In this document: piece after piece, positions 30,091 to 32,500 of the stretch | Layout: every line of letters begins with the position of its first letter | Position numbering within the stretch: position 1 is the first letter of the stretch | Source of the DNA: Salinimonas lutimaris | Lineage (GTDB): Bacteria > Pseudomonadota > Gammaproteobacteria > Enterobacterales > Alteromonadaceae | Length of the DNA stretch: 32,500 nt | Reading direction: 5' to 3' | NCBI RefSeq assembly: GCF_005222225.1 | Contig: NZ_CP036536.1 | Coordinates: forward strand, 1 to 32,500 | Translations under genes and position numbers: made by a program | The notes under the pieces: model-generated | Told to the model about the DNA's origin: nothing | Database searches by the model: none | What the model saw: only the letters and a program-made list of their open reading frames with translations

Positions 30091-30127
30091 TGTGTCGTGA
30101 CCATCTACTCACCACCTGATTCAGCAC

Positions 30128-30141
30128 TTGTTCCAGATCAA
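30128..30141. promoter_or_regulatory. FNR/Anr-type box 2 at the ompW promoter
   Basis: TTGTTCCAGATCAA matches the FNR consensus in 9 of 10 bases and has the same CCAG centre as box 1. Its centre (30134.5) is about 41 bp before the start of transcription expected from the -10 TATCCT at 30163-30168. That is the classic class II activator position. Confidence 0.7.
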
Positions 30142-30162
30142 TTTTTCTTTCTGTCAGCGGCG

Positions 30163-30168
30163 TATCCT
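30163..30168 (+). promoter_or_regulatory. Probable ompW -10 element
   Basis: TATCCT, with transcription expected near 30175 and the ompW ATG at 30200. No usable -35 lies upstream; the FNR-type box takes that place, as in activator-dependent promoters. Confidence 0.5.
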
Positions 30169-30199
30169 AGCCATATAAATGACTGACAAAGAGAGATTT

Positions 30200-30874
30200 A
30201 TGAAAATTGCACTGCTTAGCTCACTGATTGCCATAACACTGATAAGCGCTTCTGATGCGCTGGCACATCAGCAAGGTGACATACTTGTCAGAGCCGGCGC
30301 CACCACGGTAGCTCCGGATGAGTCCACTTCGACTATTATTGTGGGTGACAGTGACCTGGGCGTTGATCTTGCCATTGGCAATAATACTCAGCTAGGGCTG
30401 AATATCGCCTGGTTTTTCTCTGACCGTTTCAATCTGGAGTTGCTGGCCGCTACACCGTTTAAACATGATGTGGATTTTGGTGTCAGCGATCCACTTGGTA
30501 CAGGCGAACAGTTAGGTGAAGTGACCCATCTGCCACCTACCTTGTCCGTAAACTACTATTTTAATCGTCCATCCTCAGTCTTTCAGCCGTATATTGGCGC
30601 GGGTATCAATTATACCTTTATCTTTGATGAGGAATTCAGCAAAGCTAATCAGGATGCCGGACTGTCAGCACTGTCACTGGATAATAGCTTCGGTTTATCA
30701 GCGCAAATCGGGCTGGACTACATGCTGGACAAAAAATGGCACATCAATGCTTCAGCCCGCTGGATTGATATTGACACCGAAGCCACGTTTACAGCCGGCG
30801 GCGTGAGTAGCCGGGTGAACGATATTGAGATAGACCCCTTTGTGTATACCGTGTCTGTCGGCTATACCTTCTAA
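30200..30874 (+). CDS. ompW: OmpW family outer-membrane protein
   Basis: OmpW is an eight-stranded beta-barrel of the outer membrane thought to pass small hydrophobic compounds. It responds to oxygen, iron and salinity in various bacteria. The 224-residue precursor from ATG 30200 has a signal peptide (KIALLSSLIAITLISASDALA), the mature start HQQGDILVRAGATTVAPDES, the conserved LGLNIAWFFSDRFNLELLAATPFKHD segment and a C-terminal Tyr-Thr-Phe that fits BAM recognition. An ATG seven codons upstream lacks the AGAGAG ribosome site seen here. Two FNR-type boxes precede it and a strong terminator follows. Confidence 0.95.
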   Translation: MKIALLSSLIAITLISASDALAHQQGDILVRAGATTVAPDESTSTIIVGDSDLGVDLAIGNNTQLGLNIAWFFSDRFNLELLAATPFKHDVDFGVSDPLGTGEQLGEVTHLPPTLSVNYYFNRPSSVFQPYIGAGINYTFIFDEEFSKANQDAGLSALSLDNSFGLSAQIGLDYMLDKKWHINASARWIDIDTEATFTAGGVSSRVNDIEIDPFVYTVSVGYTF

Positions 30875-30906
30875 TCACTTTACTTTCTTGCTGCATAGCC
30901 TGACTT

Positions 30907-30933
30907 GCGCCTTCTTAGCTGAAGGCGCTTTTT
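30907..30933 (+). terminator. ompW intrinsic terminator
   Basis: An 8-bp perfect stem GCGCCTTC/GAAGGCGC (30907-30914 and 30921-30928), 6-nt loop, five T. It reaches to the stop codon of the facing globin gene. Confidence 0.88.
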
Positions 30934-31324
30934 AGTCTTGCCGGTTAATCATATGCTCTGCCAGTTGATCCAGCGCATCAAGTAAGCGGTGTGCCAGTGT
31001 CAGGTCGGTCACATTTTCCAGCATCGCTTTACGCATGCAGTACATCCACTGGGCTTTCAGGGCTGGCGTGACGGCAAACGGTAAGTGTCGGGCCCGTAAC
31101 CGTGGGTGACCGTGTTGCTTCTCAAATTCATTAGGCCCGCCCAGCCACATCATTAAATAAAGAAAAAACACGTGGCGTATACGCGTCATGGGCTGAGGAT
31201 GAATAGCCAGTAATTCTGCTGCCATCGGATCGGTTTCCATAATATCGTAAAACCGGTTAGCTATGGTTTTTACTACAGGTTCGCCACCAATAGCCTCGTA
31301 AGGTGACTGACTAGTTGATACCAT
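30932..31324 (-). CDS. Group II truncated haemoglobin
   Basis: A 130-residue globin of the trHbO class, which binds O2 or NO at a haem and is thought to help in oxygen or nitrosative-stress handling. Class features are SPYEAIGGEPVVKTIANRFYD at the start, MTRIRHVFFLYLMMWLGGP, the block HGHPRLRARHLPF (about residues 71-83) that carries the proximal haem ligand, and the tryptophan in AQWMYCMRKAM. The start at ATG 31324 fits the family. An in-frame ATG at 31360 adds 12 residues and would overlap the aroE start codon on the other strand. Longer readings into aroE are unlikely. It is divergent from aroE and convergent with ompW. Confidence 0.9.
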   Translation of the reverse strand: MVSTSQSPYEAIGGEPVVKTIANRFYDIMETDPMAAELLAIHPQPMTRIRHVFFLYLMMWLGGPNEFEKQHGHPRLRARHLPFAVTPALKAQWMYCMRKAMLENVTDLTLAHRLLDALDQLAEHMINRQD

Positions 31325-31358
31325 CTTCTTATCCCGTTTTAAAAACTGTAATAAACCC

Positions 31359-32189
31359 ATGAAAAAATTTGCTGTCTTCGGAAATCCAATTGCACAGAGT
31401 GTATCACCCTCTATCCATAAAATGTTTGCTGAACAGGTAGGCGAGTCTATTGAATACGACAAGCTTCTGGCACCGCTGGATGGTTTTAAATATGAGGCAA
31501 CAGCATTTTTCAGCCAGTCAGATGTGATGGGCTGTAACGTAACAGTACCGTTTAAAGGAGATGCCTGTGCGCTGGCCGATTCATTAAATAAAGCCGCTGA
31601 GCTGGCCCAGGCTGTCAATACGTTACATAAGACATCCGACGGTAAGCTGGCTGGGTATAATACTGATGGTATCGGTCTGGTCGCCGATTTGCAGAATCAG
31701 GGAATATCCCTGGCCGACCAAAAAATTCTGATTATTGGAGCTGGAGGGGCTTGCCGTGGCGTGGTTCATCCTTTACTTGATACCGGAATAGCAACGCTGG
31801 CTATCACTAACCGTACGACCGAAAAAGCCACTGCCATTGCTACCGGGGCTGACGATAGCCGGGTTATTGCGCTGGATAAAGCCGGTTTGTCTTCCTATCA
31901 GCCGGACATTATTATCAATTCGACTTCGGCCAGTCTCAGCCATACACTGCCAGATATGGAAGGTATCGACTTTTCACACTGTCAGCTGGCATACGATATG
32001 GTTTACGGCAGTCAGCCAACCACATTCATGCTTGCCATGCGTGAGCGAGGGATTCATAAGGTGGCCGACGGCTTGGGCATGCTGGTAGAACAGGCTGCTG
32101 CCTCATTTACTATCTGGACCGCCAAAACAGTGCAGACAGCTCCGGTTATTCAGATGCTCAGAGAGCAGCTTGTTCAAAAACAGTCCTAA
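31359..32189 (+). CDS. aroE: Shikimate dehydrogenase
   Basis: AroE reduces 3-dehydroshikimate to shikimate with NADPH in the aromatic pathway. The 276 residues (E. coli 272) have the substrate site KFAVFGNPIAQSVSPSIH, the N60-V-T-V-P-F-K66 motif with catalytic Lys66, D103 in GYNTDGIG, and the NADP loop GAGGACRG from residue 127. The end DGLGMLVEQAA is also typical. No ribosome site is visible before the ATG; the 35 bp upstream also hold the globin start on the other strand. The stop overlaps that of the next, convergent gene by 2 bp. Confidence 0.97.
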   Translation: MKKFAVFGNPIAQSVSPSIHKMFAEQVGESIEYDKLLAPLDGFKYEATAFFSQSDVMGCNVTVPFKGDACALADSLNKAAELAQAVNTLHKTSDGKLAGYNTDGIGLVADLQNQGISLADQKILIIGAGGACRGVVHPLLDTGIATLAITNRTTEKATAIATGADDSRVIALDKAGLSSYQPDIIINSTSASLSHTLPDMEGIDFSHCQLAYDMVYGSQPTTFMLAMRERGIHKVADGLGMLVEQAAASFTIWTAKTVQTAPVIQMLREQLVQKQS

Positions 32190-32500
32190 TCAGCCAGGTA
32201 ATCGTCTTTCAACGCTACATAGTTTTGTGCTGATTTAGCCAGAAAGTCGATTTCAGCTTGTTTCAGAGGGCGCTTTTTCACCATTGGGTTACCCACGTAT
32301 AAAAAGCCGCTCTCTAAACGCTTGTTGGGAGGCACCAGTGTACCTGCACCAATAAAGACATCATCTTCTACCACCACATTATCCATAATAATGGCGCCCA
32401 TACCGACTAAAATACGGTTACCCAGCTGACAGCCGTGCAGCATACACTTATGCCCAATTGTTACATCATCGCCAATAATCAGCGGATAACCCTCAGGATT
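32186..32500 (-). CDS. yrdA: Gamma carbonic anhydrase-like hexapeptide protein, partial
   Basis: The reading frame is open to the window end, so this is the C-terminal 104 residues of a protein usually of about 180. It shows the left-handed beta-helix hexapeptide pattern (LIIGDDVTIGHKC, GCQLGNRILVGMGAIIMDNVVVED, VFIGAGTLVPPNK) with the metal-site type histidines in TIGHKCMLHGC. The C-terminal helix KQAEIDFLAKSAQNYVALKDDYL is also typical of the YrdA/CaiE group. The neighbour aroE supports yrdA. Whether it has carbonic anhydrase activity cannot be told. Confidence 0.9.
   Translation of the reverse strand, partial: NPEGYPLIIGDDVTIGHKCMLHGCQLGNRILVGMGAIIMDNVVVEDDVFIGAGTLVPPNKRLESGFLYVGNPMVKKRPLKQAEIDFLAKSAQNYVALKDDYLAD

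Noticed and set aside
31169..31174. CACGTG core inside the globin gene
   Set aside because: Only the six central bases match parS; the arms do not.

Overview
The window reads as a chromosomal segment around the dnaA end of a gammaproteobacterium, most likely an Alteromonadales/Alteromonadaceae member (Alteromonas/Salinimonas-like). That call rests on protein similarity recalled from memory, on E. coli-like gene neighbourhoods (dnaA-dnaN-recF-gyrB; engB-spf-polA; def-fmt-rsmB-trkA; dprA-smg-yrdD-tsaC...aroE-yrdA) and on a Spot 42 RNA downstream of polA. The content is almost wholly core. I see no insertion sequence, prophage, CRISPR array, tRNA or rRNA.

Layout. 1-6.2 kb: replication block dnaA, dnaN, recF, gyrB, all plus strand. 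Three parS-type ParB sites lie here, two inside recF and one perfect palindrome in the 540-bp gap after gyrB. 6.8-7.8 kb: dps, then a small lipoprotein gene facing it. 7.9-10.8 kb: glyQ-glyS (minus). 11-13.2 kb: tag (plus), then DUF2489, yihI and a zinc-ribbon methyltransferase (minus). 13.2-15.4 kb: a candidate CsrB/CsrC-type RNA, a dihaem cytochrome c4-like gene, engB, and Spot 42. 15.4-18.6 kb: polA and a 413-bp gap carrying two perfect DnaA boxes and a dense, regularly spaced GATC array. 18.6-25.1 kb: elbB, trkH, then trkA, rsmB, fmt and def on the minus strand. 25.2-30.1 kb: LysM protein, dprA, smg, a topoisomerase-type zinc-ribbon protein, tsaC and hemF, tightly packed. 30.2-32.5 kb: ompW behind two FNR-type boxes, a group II truncated haemoglobin, aroE, and the C-terminal part of a gamma-carbonic-anhydrase-like gene cut by the window end.

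How it fits together. DnaA, the beta clamp, RecF, GyrB and Pol I serve replication, repair and supercoiling. The parS sites probably load ParB close to the origin. The segment yihI/csrC-like/engB/spf/polA keeps the gene order and relative orientations I recall from E. coli, with a methyltransferase and a cytochrome gene inserted. Two probable global regulatory RNAs (carbon-storage CsrA sponge and catabolite-linked Spot 42) would then sit about 2 kb apart. The def/fmt and dprA/tsaC/hemF/aroE blocks are the classic divergent translation-initiation and t6A/competence cluster, with an oxygen/haem-linked set (hemF, ompW, globin) placed between tsaC and aroE.

The strongest non-coding signals are the parS trio, the shortened Spot 42 RNA, the CsrC-like RNA, the origin-like polA-elbB gap, and the tandem FNR boxes before ompW.
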